Shown: one piece after another, positions 9,425 through 19,554 of the stretch
Position numbering within the stretch: the stretch's first letter is position 1
Layout of the letters: every line of letters begins with the position of its first letter
Source: Pantoea brenneri
GTDB taxonomy: Bacteria; Pseudomonadota; Gammaproteobacteria; Enterobacterales; Enterobacteriaceae
Reading direction: 5' to 3'
NCBI GenBank assembly: GCA_002095305.1
Contig: MIEI01000028.1
Span: 1-52,369 of the forward strand
DNA length: 52,369 bases
The notes under the pieces: model-generated
What the model was told of the DNA's origin: nothing
The model's input: only the letters and a program-made list of their open reading frames with translations
Database searches by the model: none
Program-made: the position numbers and the translations under genes

Positions 9425-9534
9425 CTTTCGAGGCTTGCTCAAGCTAACGGAAGTGATTACCTTACGCCACACTATGATAATAACGTGGTAAACAGCGCGT
9501 GCATCCGGGCACGCCAAACAGGAAAGGGTTACGG

Positions 9535-10059
9535 ATGGTGGATCACATTGCGGGTGAGGGTGTCGAGTGGGTCGACATCGTCAACGAAGAGAACGAAGTG
9601 GTTGCTCAGGCGACACGTGCACAGATGCGTGCTGAATGTCTGCGTCACCGTGCCACCTATATCGTGGTTCATGACGGTATGGGGAAAATTCTGGTACAGC
9701 GTCGCACCGAGACCAAAGATTTTATGCCGGGCAAGCTGGACGCAACGGCAGGCGGCGTGGTGCAGAGCGGCGAAGATATGCTGGAATCGGCACGACGTGA
9801 AGCGGAAGAGGAACTGGGGATTGCCGACGTTCCGTTTGCCGAACACGGTAAATTCTACTTCGAAGATGAGCATTGCCGCGTCTGGGGTGGACTGTTCAGC
9901 TGCGTATCGCACGGTCCTTTCGCAATGCAGGAAACGGAAGTGGATGAGATTATCTGGATGACGCCTGATGAAATCACCGCGCGTTGCGACGAATTTACCG
10001 ACGATTCGCTTAAGGCATTGTCGCTGTGGATGAGCCGTAACGGCGAGAACCGGGCCTGA
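9535..10059 (+). CDS. yfcD: YfcD, NUDIX hydrolase
   Basis: Nucleoside-diphosphate-linked hydrolase family protein, 174 aa. The NUDIX box reads G-x5-E-x7-REAEEELG ([24 protein letters not shown]), with all metal-binding glutamates present. Before it comes [24 protein letters not shown], resembling isopentenyl-diphosphate isomerase-type NUDIX proteins. Start ATG 9535 ([16 protein letters not shown]) has a good SD, aggaaaggg; the frame is open upstream to 9499. The substrate is unknown. yfcE, which lies between yfcF and yfcD in E. coli, is absent. Confidence 0.93.
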   Translation: MVDHIAGEGVEWVDIVNEENEVVAQATRAQMRAECLRHRATYIVVHDGMGKILVQRRTETKDFMPGKLDATAGGVVQSGEDMLESARREAEEELGIADVPFAEHGKFYFEDEHCRVWGGLFSCVSHGPFAMQETEVDEIIWMTPDEITARCDEFTDDSLKALSLWMSRNGENRA

Positions 10060-10090
10060 TATCAACCGGCGACGGTGGCGTATCGCAGAC

Positions 10091-10118
10091 AAAAAAGGGC
10101 ATGCGCAGTGGCATGCCC
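10091..10118 (-). terminator. intrinsic terminator of pta (shared 3' end with yfcD)
   Basis: Read on the minus strand: gggcatgc-loop-gcatgccc (perfect 8-bp stem, 10097-10118) followed by six T. It lies 19 nt beyond the pta stop and also falls just after yfcD, where the plus strand lacks a T-run. Confidence 0.85.
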
Positions 10119-10136
10119 GGTATGACACAGTGAGGC

Positions 10137-12281
10137 TTAGCCTTCAGCCTGCTGTGACTGGATGGCGGTTAAGGCGATGGTGTAGACAATGTCATCCACC
10201 AGTGCGCCGCGTGACAGGTCGTTGACCGGTTTACGCATGCCCTGCAGCATCGGACCAATTGAGATCAGGTCGGCAGAACGTTGTACCGCTTTATAAGTGG
10301 TGTTACCGGTGTTGAGATCCGGGAAGATAAACACCGTGGCGCGACCGGCCACCTGTGAGTTTGGCGCTTTGGATTTCGCCACGTCTTCCATGATCGCTGC
10401 GTCATACTGCAGCGGACCATCAATCACCAGATCCGGACGTTTCTCCTGCGCAATACGGGTCGCTTCACGGACTTTTTCGACGTCGCTGCCAGCACCTGAG
10501 GTGCCGGTGGAGTAGGAGATCATCGCCACGCGAGGGTCGATACCAAAGGCCTTAGCCGAATCTGCAGACTGAATGGCGATTTCGGCCAGCTGCTCGGCGC
10601 TCGGGTCCGGGTTAATCGCACAGTCACCGTAAACCAGCACCTGCTCAGGCAGCAGCATAAAGAACACTGACGACACCAGCGAACTGTTCGGTGCGGTTTT
10701 GATCAGCTGCAACGGTGGACGAATGGTGTTAGCGGTGGTGTGTACGGCACCCGATACCAGACCGTCGACTTCGCCACGCTCCAGCATCATGGTGCCCAGC
10801 ACCACGTTGTCTTCCAGTTGCTCCTGCGCCACCACTTCGGTCATGCCCTTGCTCTTACGCAGCTCAACCAGACGCGGCACGTAGTTTTCACGCACCTGAG
10901 CCGGATCGACAATCTCGACGCCTTTGCCCAGTTCGACGCCCTGAGCGGCGGCGACGCGCTGAATTTCATCCGGGTTACCTAACAGCACGCAGGTCGCGAT
11001 GCCGCGTTCGGCACAGATGGCCGCGGCTTTCACAGTACGCGGCTCATCACCCTCTGGCAGCACCACACGTTTGCCGGCTTTGCGCGCCAGCTCGGTCAGC
11101 TGATAACGGAAGGCCGGTGGAGAGAGGCGACGACTGCGTTCAGAGGTGGCGGTCAGTGACTCAATCCAGTCAGCGTTGATGTAGCTGGCGACGTACTCCT
11201 GCACTTTTTCGATGCGCTGGGTGTCATCAGCCGGAACTTCAAGGTTAAAGCTCTGCAGGCTGAGCGAGGTCTGCCAGGTATTGGTTTTTACCATAAACAC
11301 CGGCAGGCCGGTCTGGAACGCACGCTCACACAGTCTGGCAATGCGCTCGTCAATCTCATAGTTACCGGTCAGCAGGATGGCACCAATCTCAATGCCGTTC
11401 ATGGCGGCCAGACAGGCGGCAACCAGCACATCCGGACGGTCAGCCGAAGTCACCAGCAGCGATCCTGGACGGAAATGCTCCAGCATATGCGGAATGCTAC
11501 GGGCGCAGAAGGTGACAGATTTCACCCGGCGGGTCTGAATCTCACCTTCGTTGATGATGCGTGCATTAAGGTGACGGCACATATCGATGGCGCGGGTAGC
11601 GATCAGATCAAAGCTCCACGGCACGCAGCCCAATACCGGCAGCGGGCTATCGGAGAACAGCTGTTTCGGATCGATGTTCGCGATGCTGGCTTTTGACGAG
11701 TCATCAAAAATTTCTGACAGGTCAGGGCGGGTACGCCCCTGTTCATCCACCGGCGCGTTAAGTTTGTTGATGATCACGCCAGTGATGTTTTTATTTTTCT
11801 GTCCGCCGAAGCTGCTTTGCGTCAGCTCAATGCGTTCTTTCAGCTGTGCCGGAGAGTCATTACCCAGCGCCATTACGAAGACGATTTCCGCGTTCAGCGT
11901 TTTGGCGATTTCGTAGTTCAGCGCGTTGGCGAACTGATGCTTACGGGTCGGCACCAGACCTTCAACCAGCACCACTTCGGCATCCTGGGTGTTGGCATGA
12001 TAACGGGAGATGATCTCTTCCATCAGCACGTCCTGCTGGTTAGAGCCCAGCAGAGATTCAACGCGTGCCATCTGCAGCGGTTCAGCAGCAGGAATCGACG
12101 AGTTTTTACGGATAATGGTGGTGGTCTGATCCGGTGTATCACCGCCAGAGCGCGGCTGAGCAATCGGCTTGAAGACGCTAAGCCGCACGCCTTTACGTTC
12201 CATGGCGCGAATAACGCCAAGGCTGACGCTGGTCAGGCCGACGCTGGTGCCGGTCGGAATGAGCATAATTGTACGTGACAC
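10137..12281 (-). CDS. pta: Pta, phosphate acetyltransferase
   Basis: Converts acetyl-CoA and phosphate to acetyl phosphate and CoA; with AckA it forms the acetate overflow pathway. Length is 714 aa, as in E. coli. It is the long form: an N-terminal P-loop-type regulatory domain ([24 protein letters not shown]), a central DRTGG domain, and the C-terminal PTA_PTB catalytic domain ([18 protein letters not shown], then [19 protein letters not shown]). The start codon is GTG at 12281 with SD gagagg, matching the E. coli start. It lies downstream of ackA in one operon, 70 nt apart, across an attenuator-like hairpin. Confidence 0.97.
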   Translation of the reverse strand: MSRTIMLIPTGTSVGLTSVSLGVIRAMERKGVRLSVFKPIAQPRSGGDTPDQTTTIIRKNSSIPAAEPLQMARVESLLGSNQQDVLMEEIISRYHANTQDAEVVLVEGLVPTRKHQFANALNYEIAKTLNAEIVFVMALGNDSPAQLKERIELTQSSFGGQKNKNITGVIINKLNAPVDEQGRTRPDLSEIFDDSSKASIANIDPKQLFSDSPLPVLGCVPWSFDLIATRAIDMCRHLNARIINEGEIQTRRVKSVTFCARSIPHMLEHFRPGSLLVTSADRPDVLVAACLAAMNGIEIGAILLTGNYEIDERIARLCERAFQTGLPVFMVKTNTWQTSLSLQSFNLEVPADDTQRIEKVQEYVASYINADWIESLTATSERSRRLSPPAFRYQLTELARKAGKRVVLPEGDEPRTVKAAAICAERGIATCVLLGNPDEIQRVAAAQGVELGKGVEIVDPAQVRENYVPRLVELRKSKGMTEVVAQEQLEDNVVLGTMMLERGEVDGLVSGAVHTTANTIRPPLQLIKTAPNSSLVSSVFFMLLPEQVLVYGDCAINPDPSAEQLAEIAIQSADSAKAFGIDPRVAMISYSTGTSGAGSDVEKVREATRIAQEKRPDLVIDGPLQYDAAIMEDVAKSKAPNSQVAGRATVFIFPDLNTGNTTYKAVQRSADLISIGPMLQGMRKPVNDLSRGALVDDIVYTIALTAIQSQQAEG

Positions 12282-12310
12282 GATTGAACCTCTCAGGAAT
12301 TGCAGGGTGT

Positions 12311-12343
12311 CAAAAACAACTCCGTCAGCCTGAGCTGACGGAG
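12311..12343 (-). terminator. attenuator-like hairpin between ackA and pta
   Basis: On the minus strand a perfect 10-bp stem ctccgtcagc / gctgacggag (12320-12343, loop tcag) is followed by ttgttttt. It may partly terminate ackA transcripts before pta or protect the ackA 3' end; pta has no other obvious strong promoter here. Confidence 0.65.
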
Positions 12344-12351
12344 AGAAGCGA

Positions 12352-13554
12352 TTACGCGGTCAGACGCGCGGCGTCCTGGGCGATGACCAACTCTTCGTTG
12401 GTTGGGATAACCAGCGCCGGGCGGGTGCCCTCTTTATTGATGTAGCCGGACTGACCGAAGCGGGCTGCCAGGTTACGATCGTGATCCACATCGAATCCGA
12501 GCAGCGCCAGTTTTTTCAGCGTCAGTTCGCGCACCATCGCGGCGTTTTCACCGATACCGCCGGTGAAGATAACGGCGTCAAGGCGACCTTCCATCAGCGC
12601 GGTGTAGCTGCCGATGTATTTGGCCAGGCGATGGCAGAACACATTCATCGCGCGCTTCGCATCTTCTTTAGTGGTGTAGTTTTCTTCAACATAACGGCAG
12701 TCGCTGGTCACTTCAGTCAGCCCTAACAGTCCAGACTCTTTGGTCAGCAACTTGTTGATTGCATCAACGCTCATGCCGAGGGTGTCGTGCAGGAAGAAGA
12801 TGATCGCCGGATCGATATCACCACTGCGGGTGCCCATCACCAGGCCTTCCAGCGGCGTCAGGCCCATTGAGGTATCAACGCATTCGCCGTTGCGGATCGC
12901 GGAAACCGAACCGCCGTTGCCGAGGTGACAGGTAATGATGTTGAGCGATGCCAGCGGCTTGTTGAGCATTTTGGCCGCTTCATGCGTCACGTAATAGTGA
13001 CTGGTGCCGTGCGCGCCATAGCGACGAACGCCGTGCTCTTTATACAATTTGTACGGCAGCGCATAAAGGTAGGACTCTTCCGGCATTGTCTGATGGAAAG
13101 CGGTGTCAAATACCGCGACATTCTTATCTGACAGATGCGGGAAGTTTTTCATCGCCTCATCGATACCGATCAGGTGCGCTGGATTATGCAGCGGGGCAAA
13201 GGAAGAGGCGTCTTTAATGCCCTGGATCACTTCTTCAGTAATCACCACTGATTGGGTCAGTTTCTCGCCGCCGTGAACGATGCGATGGCCGATTGCAGCA
13301 ATTTGTGCCGAAAGCGCTGGTTTTTGTGCCAGAATGGTTTTAACAATGAAATTCAGTGCTTCGCTATGCGCTGCGCCGGCACCGAGAGGGGCTTCCTGTT
13401 TTTGACCGTCCAGCTTCCATTTGATACGCGCTTCAGGAAGATGAAAGCATTCCGCCAGGCCAGACAAAAATTCGTCACCGCTGGCAGGATTGAGGATGGC
13501 AAACTTAAGGGAAGAGCTGCCACAGTTCAGGACCAGAACTAACTTACTCGACAT
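12352..13554 (-). CDS. ackA: AckA, acetate kinase
   Basis: Transfers phosphate between acetyl phosphate and ADP to give acetate and ATP. Length is 400 aa, the E. coli length. ASKHA-fold motifs are present: [14 protein letters not shown] at residues 6-19, the phosphate loop [15 protein letters not shown], the GTRSGDIDP loop with its catalytic arginine, and the adenosine motif [17 protein letters not shown] at 13554 has a short SD (agg). It is the first gene of ackA-pta. An FNR-like dyad lies 79 bp upstream, which fits the known anaerobic control of this operon. Confidence 0.98.
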   Translation of the reverse strand: MSSKLVLVLNCGSSSLKFAILNPASGDEFLSGLAECFHLPEARIKWKLDGQKQEAPLGAGAAHSEALNFIVKTILAQKPALSAQIAAIGHRIVHGGEKLTQSVVITEEVIQGIKDASSFAPLHNPAHLIGIDEAMKNFPHLSDKNVAVFDTAFHQTMPEESYLYALPYKLYKEHGVRRYGAHGTSHYYVTHEAAKMLNKPLASLNIITCHLGNGGSVSAIRNGECVDTSMGLTPLEGLVMGTRSGDIDPAIIFFLHDTLGMSVDAINKLLTKESGLLGLTEVTSDCRYVEENYTTKEDAKRAMNVFCHRLAKYIGSYTALMEGRLDAVIFTGGIGENAAMVRELTLKKLALLGFDVDHDRNLAARFGQSGYINKEGTRPALVIPTNEELVIAQDAARLTA

Positions 13555-13889
13555 GGAAGTACCTATTTTTAGAGAGTGGCTAAAAAAAACGCAATCAGAC
13601 TATCAGCGTAGCCCATGAAAGCTGGTAGATTAATGATAAACATCATGCGGTAGTCAGAATTCTGCTTTTCCGCAAAAAATTTTGGTAATTTTACGCAAAA
13701 ATTTGAAATTTATTTGTCGAAACCTGACCTCTCCTCTTCCCAAAGGCGCTGGTCGCTGCCAGAAAGGTGTCGAAACGGCGTCAGAATAGCTGGAGTCACC
13801 TTTAAAGACAAAAAAAATTGAAGGATGTCACGTAAAGTTGTGTAGTTATAACTATTTTTTAATCTTTGCAGTATTAGTTGAGGTGAGCC
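13555..13889. promoter_or_regulatory. ackA/yfbV divergent regulatory region with FNR-like dyad
   Basis: This 335-nt AT-rich, gene-free region lies between divergent ackA and yfbV. aTGATaaacATCAt (13633-13646) has the TGAT-N4-ATCA core of FNR sites, although the outer T/A of the full consensus is swapped. tagttataacta (13845-13856) is a short perfect palindrome before yfbV. E. coli ackA is known to respond to FNR and ArcA; control here is inferred. I cannot place the -35/-10 elements with confidence. Confidence 0.45.
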
Positions 13890-14342
13890 ATGGCGAATGA
13901 ATCGGGCAGTACCAGTTGGTTCCGGATGTTTCAGCGCGGACAGCACTATATGAAGACCTGGCCGGCTGACAAGCGCCTGGCACCGGTGTTCCCTGAAAAC
14001 CGTGTCTCATCAGCGACGCGCTTTGCCATTCGCTTTATGCCACCTTTAGCGATTTTCACGCTAACCTGGCAGATTGCCATGGGCGGTCAGCTTGGCCCGG
14101 CAGTTGCGACTGCGCTGTTTGCCTGCAGCTTGCCGATGCAGGGCTTGTGGTGGCTGGGAAAACGTTCTATTACGCCGCTTCCGCCCACCTTGCTTAACTG
14201 GTTCCACGAAGTCCGCGCAAAGCTGGAAGAAGCGGGTCAGGCGATCGCCCCGGTTGAGGGCAAACCAACCTATCAGGCGCTGGCTGACGTGCTGAAACGC
14301 GCCTTCAAACAGCTGGACCGCACCTTCCTCGACGACCTCTGA
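13890..14342 (+). CDS. yfbV: YfbV, UPF0208 inner-membrane protein
   Basis: Member of the DUF412/UPF0208 family, 150 aa (151 in E. coli). Two hydrophobic segments in the middle (around [20 protein letters not shown] and [22 protein letters not shown]) suggest a hairpin in the inner membrane with cytoplasmic ends. The C-terminus [23 protein letters not shown] is highly conserved. E. coli YfbV has been linked to keeping Ter-macrodomain DNA organised; the mechanism is unknown. SD gaggtga lies 4 nt before ATG 13890. The gene sits back to back with ackA, as in E. coli. Confidence 0.95.
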   Translation: MANESGSTSWFRMFQRGQHYMKTWPADKRLAPVFPENRVSSATRFAIRFMPPLAIFTLTWQIAMGGQLGPAVATALFACSLPMQGLWWLGKRSITPLPPTLLNWFHEVRAKLEEAGQAIAPVEGKPTYQALADVLKRAFKQLDRTFLDDL

Positions 14343-14398
14343 GTTATACCGGGTTTTTGACTAAAATACCGGTTAACCTGCAGCCAGATCAAAGAAAG

Positions 14399-14422
14399 GC
14401 GATACGGAGATTTCCGTATCGC
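14399..14422. repeat. perfect 10-bp hairpin between yfbV and yfbU
   Basis: gcgatacgga (14399-14408), loop gatt, tccgtatcgc (14413-14422). No T-run follows on the plus strand, so it is a stable intercistronic hairpin rather than a canonical terminator. It could act in 3'-end protection or partial termination of yfbV. Confidence 0.6.
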
Positions 14423-14484
14423 TAACGCTGTGTGATCATTTCCGCATTGTCTGTTACCTGAGCGGCTCTGGCCGGGAGTGAATG

Positions 14485-14979
14485 ATGGAAATGACCCATG
14501 CACAGCGTTTGATCCTTACCAACCAGTACAAAATCATGGCGATGCTTGAGCCAGAAAATGCCGAGCGCTTCCGCCGCTATCAAACCATTATCGAACGCGG
14601 CTACGCGCTGCAGATGCGCGAGCTGGACAAAGAGTTCGGCGAACTCAGCGAAGAGACCTGCCGGACCATCATCGACATTATGGAGATGCACCATGCGCTG
14701 CACGTCTCCTGGTCGAACCTCAAAGATAGCGGCACGCTCGAGGAGCGGCGTCTGGCGTTCCTCGGTTTTGATGCCGCAACCGAAGCGCGCTATCTGGGCT
14801 ACGTGCGCTTTATGGTGAACAGCGAAGGGCGCTATACCCATTTTGATTCCGGCACGCACGGCTTTAATGCCCAGACGCCGATGTGGGAAAAGTATCAACG
14901 CATGCTGGCTTTATGGCAGACTTGTCCGCGACAGTACCATTTAAGCGCCAATGAAATTGCGCAAGTGATTAATGCCTGA
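14485..14979 (+). CDS. yfbU: YfbU family protein
   Basis: Conserved cytosolic protein of the UPF0304/YfbU family, 164 aa as in E. coli. It begins [21 protein letters not shown] and ends [15 protein letters not shown]. coli YfbU has been connected with cell death on overexpression, and its biochemical role is unknown. I prefer ATG 14485 over the adjacent ATG 14482 because gggag at 14474-14478 is better spaced and the length then equals E. coli. It lies 13 nt upstream of hxpA, so the two are probably cotranscribed. Confidence 0.93.
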   Translation: MEMTHAQRLILTNQYKIMAMLEPENAERFRRYQTIIERGYALQMRELDKEFGELSEETCRTIIDIMEMHHALHVSWSNLKDSGTLEERRLAFLGFDAATEARYLGYVRFMVNSEGRYTHFDSGTHGFNAQTPMWEKYQRMLALWQTCPRQYHLSANEIAQVINA

Positions 14980-14992
14980 TGAGGAGTGACGC

Positions 14993-15652
14993 GTGACCTA
15001 CAGTGGTTTTCTATTTGATTTAGACGGCACCTTAGTGGATTCATTGCCTGCAGTTGAACGTGCCTGGAGCCAGTGGGGCGCCCGCCACGGCATTGCAGCG
15101 GAAGAGATCCTGGCGTTTATTCATGGCAAACAGGCGATCACCTCACTGCGTCACTTTATGGCTGGTCAGCCGGAAGCGGCTATTCAGGCAGAGTTTATTG
15201 CGCTGGAACAAGCAGAGGCAGCCGATACGGATGGCGTTCAGGCCCTGCCTGGCGCCCACGCGTTGTTGAACACGCTGAACGAACTGCAGATCCCGTGGGC
15301 GATTGTCACTTCAGGTTCGGTACCGGTGGCGCATGCGCGGCATAAAGCCGCTGGCTTACCGCAGCCGGCGGTGTTTATCACCGCGGAGCAGGTGGCAAAG
15401 GGCAAACCGGAACCGGACCCTTATCTGCTGGGCGCTGAAAAGCTTGACTTAGCGGCAACGTCATGCGTCGTGGTTGAGGATGCGCCCGCCGGGATTTTAT
15501 CCGGTCTGAATGCCGGCTGTGCGGTGATTGCAGTCAATGCACCGGCTGAAACGCCGCGACTGAATGACGTCACGCTGCAGCTGTCGTCGCTCGAGTCGTT
15601 AATCGTCAACCGACAGAGCAGCGGCCAGTTCAGCATTGGGCGCAAGGCGTAA
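14993..15652 (+). CDS. hxpA: HxpA (YfbT), HAD sugar-phosphate phosphatase
   Basis: Haloacid dehalogenase-like hydrolase of 219 aa (216 in E. coli). Motif I is FDLDGTLVDS with Asp9 nucleophile and Asp11 general acid, motif II is in AIVTSGS, motif III is the lysine of KGKPEPDPYLLGAE, and motif IV is VVEDAPAGILSGLNAG. The cap is of the alpha-helical type. E. coli YfbT dephosphorylates small sugar phosphates such as fructose 1-phosphate and sugar alcohol phosphates in vitro. The start is GTG at 14993 with a strong SD, gaggag, 8 nt upstream. It ends 22 nt from the convergent yfbR. Confidence 0.93.
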   Translation: MTYSGFLFDLDGTLVDSLPAVERAWSQWGARHGIAAEEILAFIHGKQAITSLRHFMAGQPEAAIQAEFIALEQAEAADTDGVQALPGAHALLNTLNELQIPWAIVTSGSVPVAHARHKAAGLPQPAVFITAEQVAKGKPEPDPYLLGAEKLDLAATSCVVVEDAPAGILSGLNAGCAVIAVNAPAETPRLNDVTLQLSSLESLIVNRQSSGQFSIGRKA

Positions 15653-15674
15653 TAGCCTCACTGCGCCGCCAGAT

Positions 15675-16274
15675 TCAGAGCGGCGTATCCTGTGAAATCT
15701 CATCCAGTGACAGGCTGAAACTGGGAATAAATACCTCAACGAAGTAATCCATTTCCGGTGAGCGACGTTGCGCCAGCGTCGTTTCCAGCCGCGCCTTCGC
15801 CAGCAAAAATTCATTATTGCCGGCGGAGAGTTCTTCCAGACACTTCACATAAGCACAGAGCGCATCGGCCTGCTTTACTACCGCCTGTTCTTCTTCACTG
15901 TGCAGATGCTCATCAATCAACGGGCGATAGATCGCCTGAAACTCCTCAGGCAGCATCTCGATCAGCTTCTGCTGGGCAATTTTTTCAATCTTTTTATATT
16001 CATGGGCAATCTGCGCATTGTAATACTTCACCGGCGTCGGCAGATCGCCGGTCAGCACTTCGCTGGCATCATGATAGAGCGCCAGCATAGCGATGCGATC
16101 GGCGTTAAGCGTACCGTTGAATTTCAGATTTTTAATCACCGCCAGGGCGTGCGCCACCATCGCCACCTGCAGACTGTGCTCAGAGACGTTTTCGGTACGC
16201 ACATTGCGCATCAGCGGCCAGCGATTGATCAGCTTAAGGCGGGAGAGGTGGGCAAAAAAGTGGCTTTGAGTCAT
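15675..16274 (-). CDS. yfbR: YfbR, HD-domain 5'-deoxynucleotidase
   Basis: Metal-dependent phosphohydrolase of 199 aa, identical in length to E. coli YfbR. It removes phosphate from deoxyribonucleoside 5'-monophosphates and can help thymidylate synthesis through dUMP/dCMP handling. HD-domain ligands are visible: [29 protein letters not shown] with the His-Asp pair near residues 68-69, and the later aspartate in [19 protein letters not shown] at 16274. It lies 69 nt downstream of alaA on the same strand, with an 8-bp hairpin between, so partial cotranscription is possible. Confidence 0.95.
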   Translation of the reverse strand: MTQSHFFAHLSRLKLINRWPLMRNVRTENVSEHSLQVAMVAHALAVIKNLKFNGTLNADRIAMLALYHDASEVLTGDLPTPVKYYNAQIAHEYKKIEKIAQQKLIEMLPEEFQAIYRPLIDEHLHSEEEQAVVKQADALCAYVKCLEELSAGNNEFLLAKARLETTLAQRRSPEMDYFVEVFIPSFSLSLDEISQDTPL

Positions 16275-16295
16275 GAGCGTTCCTGTGAGCCGACA

Positions 16296-16316
16296 GGGGA
16301 GAGACCGGCTCTCCCC
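16296..16316 (-). repeat. hairpin between alaA and yfbR
   Basis: Perfect 8-bp stem ggggagag / ctctcccc with a 5-nt loop, 28 nt beyond the alaA stop. The minus strand after it has no T-run, so it is a pause or stability hairpin rather than a clear terminator. Confidence 0.45.
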
Positions 16317-16343
16317 AAATAGCGTCAGTATACGCGGCTGAGA

Positions 16344-17561
16344 TTATTGACGGTAGCCTTGCAGGAAACGGCCAAATTTATTGATCGCCATTTCCAGGTC
16401 ATCGACGCGCGGCAGGGTAACGATGCGCAGGTGATCCGGCCACGGCCAGTTAAAGGCGCTGCCCTGCACCAGCAGAACTTTTTCCTGCAGCAGGAAATCC
16501 AGCACCATCTTCTGATCGTCAAAGATGTTGAATTTTTTCGCATCGATGCGCGGGAACATATACAGCGCACCCTGGGGTTTGACGCAGCTGACGCCGGGAA
16601 TGTCGTTAATCAGTTCCCATGCGCGCTGGCGCTGCTCATACAGACGACCACCAGGCACGATAAATTCACTGATACTCTGGTAACCCCCCAGCGCAGTCTG
16701 AATCGCATGCTGAGCCGGTACGTTGGCGCACAGACGCATTGAGGCGAGCATCTCCAGCCCCTCAATGTAGCCTTTAGCATGTTTTTTCGGGCCGTTCAGC
16801 ACCATCCAGCCCTGACGGAAGCCCGCAACGCGATAGGTTTTCGACAGGCCGTTGAAGGTGACGGTCAGCAGATCGGGTGCCAGAGCGGCGATACAGTGAT
16901 GCTGGGCTTCGTCGTAAAGAATTTTGTCGTAAATCTCATCGGCGAAAATGATCAGGTTATGCTGACGGGCAATGTCGACAATCTCTAACAGCAGCTCTTT
17001 GCTGTAAACCGCACCGGTGGGGTTATTCGGGTTGATGATGACGATGCCGCGAGTGCGCGGGGTGATCTTACTGCGGATATCGTCCAGGTCGGGAAACCAG
17101 TCAGCCGATTCGTCACACAGATAGTGCACCGCTTTACCGCTCGACAGCGACACGGCCGCGGTCCATAACGGATAGTCGGGTGCCGGCACCAGCATTTCAT
17201 CGCCACTGTTCAGCAGGGCCTGCATCGCCTGCACGATTAACTCAGAGACGCCATTACCAATATAGATATCTTCTACGGTGACATCGCGCATGTCACGCGC
17301 CTGGTAATGCTGCATGATCGCTTTGCGGGCGGAATAGAGGCCTTTGGAGTCGCAATAACCCTGCGCGCTCGGCAGGTTACGGATCACATCCACCAGAATT
17401 TCATCAGGGGCTTCGAAGCCAAACGGCGCTGGATTGCCGATGTTCAGTTTAAGAACCTTGTTGCCTTCTTCTTCGAGGCGCTTAGCCTCTTTCAATACCG
17501 GGCCACGGATGTCGTAGCAAACGTTATCCAGCTTACCGGATTTATCAATCTGAAAAGTCAT
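16344..17561 (-). CDS. alaA: AlaA, glutamate-pyruvate aminotransferase
   Basis: PLP enzyme making alanine from pyruvate and glutamate, class I aminotransferase fold, 405 aa (E. coli AlaA/YfbQ 405). The start at 17561 (MTFQIDKSGKLDNVCYDIRGP) fits the family; the frame is open upstream to 17639 but that extension is not conserved. The PLP Schiff-base lysine lies in FNGLSKTYRVAGFRQGW near residue 241. The cofactor contacts VIINPNNPTGAVYS and FADEIYDKILYDEA are intact, and the substrate-binding arginine is in DHLRIVTLPR. It is divergent from lrhA across a long non-coding region, as in E. coli. Confidence 0.96.
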   Translation of the reverse strand: MTFQIDKSGKLDNVCYDIRGPVLKEAKRLEEEGNKVLKLNIGNPAPFGFEAPDEILVDVIRNLPSAQGYCDSKGLYSARKAIMQHYQARDMRDVTVEDIYIGNGVSELIVQAMQALLNSGDEMLVPAPDYPLWTAAVSLSSGKAVHYLCDESADWFPDLDDIRSKITPRTRGIVIINPNNPTGAVYSKELLLEIVDIARQHNLIIFADEIYDKILYDEAQHHCIAALAPDLLTVTFNGLSKTYRVAGFRQGWMVLNGPKKHAKGYIEGLEMLASMRLCANVPAQHAIQTALGGYQSISEFIVPGGRLYEQRQRAWELINDIPGVSCVKPQGALYMFPRIDAKKFNIFDDQKMVLDFLLQEKVLLVQGSAFNWPWPDHLRIVTLPRVDDLEMAINKFGRFLQGYRQ

Positions 17562-18528
17562 TGTTATCGCCTTAATGGGCAGAATCCTTTTGGCTGCCGC
17601 AGAAATCAAACCAGCACAATGTACTCTCCTCACGGACACAAAAGAAGGGTGCCGCTCGGTTTTGGCGCGTTCAGCAACTTTTCCGGTCGCGTGTAGTGCA
17701 AAAGATATTTGTTAACGTAATAATTAGTTAAACTATCCACATTAGAATGATTAAACGATATTTTGAGCTAATAATGGGAGGCGGAATCCGCTGTCCTTTC
17801 GCACATTATGAAACATTTTTGGAACTTATGGCGGCGGAACCTTTCCTCGCTTTTGAAATACACACTGTGGGAAATAGTTAAACGATATTTTATTGATGGT
17901 TAAATAATGACCGTTCAGGGCAGGGCGATTTCACTTACGGCTTAAGACTGTTAAAGATTGGTGCGGCCATCACCCTGTGATTCCCGGAGAAGTGCCACAT
18001 GATCAGGGCCGGATGGCAGCAGATAAGCGCAATTCAGCGTATCGTCTGTTGCTTCTCTGCTGAAATTTTCTTCACCGGCGGGATGAAAAGAAAGCGATAC
18101 GCTGCCAGGATGTGCTGGAAACGCCTTTAGCACAAAATTTACAGCGGTTTTCACAAAATCATTTCCATTTTGAAGTCAAAAATGATTAAGTATAATTTAT
18201 TATTTAGTGTGTATGGCCGCTCCGCTTAATGCGTCGCCCCATCACGCATTCTGTCCCGCCTGGCCTTTTTGGGTGGGAATAAGACAACTACGCAGCTTCC
18301 TGCATACGCGCACCCCGCGCCTTCGGTTCAGAAGTTGTATCTGTCTTCCGACCCTGTGGATCTTTAGCTTTCTAGGGGTCATCAGCGGTCTGTAAACGTT
18401 CGTGAAATTTTTTGTGTCAGTCTCAACACAGGACTGTCATTGAGCACCATTACTGTTTATCACTTTGATAAGCTTAGTAATAACACCAGGGTAGTAGTTC
18501 GTAAAAACCTAATAAGTGAAGAAAAAAC
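17562..18528. promoter_or_regulatory. long AT-rich regulatory region between alaA and lrhA
   Basis: 967 nt without a convincing gene. A 14-bp direct repeat, ttaaacgatatttt, occurs at 17751-17764 and 17878-17891 in AT-rich DNA. A promoter-like pair TTGAAG (18170-18175) / TATAAT (18191-18196), 15-bp spacer, could start lrhA transcription and would leave a leader of over 300 nt. A GTG-started minus-strand frame at 17951-18154 (67 codons) has a weak SD and no recognisable similarity. lrhA of E. coli also has a long upstream region and is autoregulated; binding of LrhA or H-NS here is only a suggestion. Confidence 0.5.
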
Positions 18529-19452
18529 ATGACTAATGCAAATCGTCCGATACTGAATCTCGACCTCGATCTGCTGAGAACCTTCGTTGCCGTTGCTGAC
18601 CTGAATACTTTTGCTGCGGCGGCTGCAGCGGTCTGCAGAACCCAGTCAGCAGTCAGCCAGCAGATGCAACGTCTGGAGCAATTGGTAGGTAAAGAGCTGT
18701 TTGCCAGACATGGACGTAATAAGCTGTTAACAGAGCACGGGATCCAGCTGTTAGGTTACGCCAGAAAAATCCTTCGTTTTAACGACGAAGCCTGCACCTC
18801 TCTGATGTACAGCAATATTCAGGGTGTGCTGACTATTGGCGCTTCCGATGACACCTCTGACACCATTCTGCCGTTCCTGCTAAACCGCGTAACCTCGGTT
18901 TATCCGAAACTGGCGATTGATGTACGGGTAAAACGTAACCCTTTCATGATGGAAATGCTCAATCAGGGCGAAGTGGACCTTGTGGTCACCACCTCCAGCC
19001 CGGGCAATTTCACCTATCAGGTGCTGCGCACCTCGCCAACCTTGTGGTATTGCGCGGCGGATTACATCTTCCAGCGTGGTGAAGCCATTCCATTGGTATT
19101 GCTGGATGAGCCAAGCCCTTATCGCGATATGGCGATCGATCACCTCAACGAAGCGGGCATCCCATGGCGTATTTCGTATGTCGCGTCGACGCTGGCTGCG
19201 GTACGTGCTGCGGTTAAAGCAGGATTGGGTGTGACGGCACGCCCGGTAGAGATGATGAGTCCGGAACTGCGGGTAATGGGTGCAGCGGAAGGGCTGCCGG
19301 TTCTGCCAGATACGCAGTATCTGCTGTGTCGTAATCCTGACAGCGATAATGAACTGGCGCTGGCGATCTTTAATGCCATGCAGTCCACCAACGATCCGTA
19401 CAACCTGAGCGCTAATCCTGACGGTACTCTGTTACTGGATGACGAAGAATAA
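18529..19452 (+). CDS. lrhA: LrhA (HexA/PecT), LysR-type regulator
   Basis: Transcription factor of 307 aa (312 in E. coli). The N-terminal winged helix-turn-helix, [21 protein letters not shown] then [20 protein letters not shown], is almost unchanged. The C-terminal effector domain begins around [20 protein letters not shown]. In E. coli it represses flhDC and thus motility; its plant-pathogen orthologues HexA/PecT repress exoenzymes and virulence factors, which would matter in a plant-associated host. ATG at 18529 has a poor SD (agtgaagaa). It ends with a clear terminator and stands directly upstream of nuo, the usual enterobacterial order. Confidence 0.96.
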   Translation: MTNANRPILNLDLDLLRTFVAVADLNTFAAAAAAVCRTQSAVSQQMQRLEQLVGKELFARHGRNKLLTEHGIQLLGYARKILRFNDEACTSLMYSNIQGVLTIGASDDTSDTILPFLLNRVTSVYPKLAIDVRVKRNPFMMEMLNQGEVDLVVTTSSPGNFTYQVLRTSPTLWYCAADYIFQRGEAIPLVLLDEPSPYRDMAIDHLNEAGIPWRISYVASTLAAVRAAVKAGLGVTARPVEMMSPELRVMGAAEGLPVLPDTQYLLCRNPDSDNELALAIFNAMQSTNDPYNLSANPDGTLLLDDEE

Positions 19453-19510
19453 TTTTGCTGCCTCCATGCTGCGCAAATAATGCGCAGAATGCGCGCATCA
19501 AAACCCCGAT

Positions 19511-19554
19511 AAAAAAGCCTTTCATTCTGTAAGCAGAGCGAGAGGCTTTTTTTT
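19511..19554 (+). terminator. intrinsic terminator of lrhA
   Basis: aaaaaagcct (19511-19520) pairs with aggctttttt (19543-19552), with an inner tctg/caga stem and a run of eight T. It is 59 nt after the lrhA stop and isolates lrhA from nuo. Confidence 0.8.

Noticed and set aside
17951..18154. 67-codon minus-strand frame upstream of lrhA
   Set aside because: GTG start, weak SD, no recognisable domain; kept only as a note in the regulatory region.
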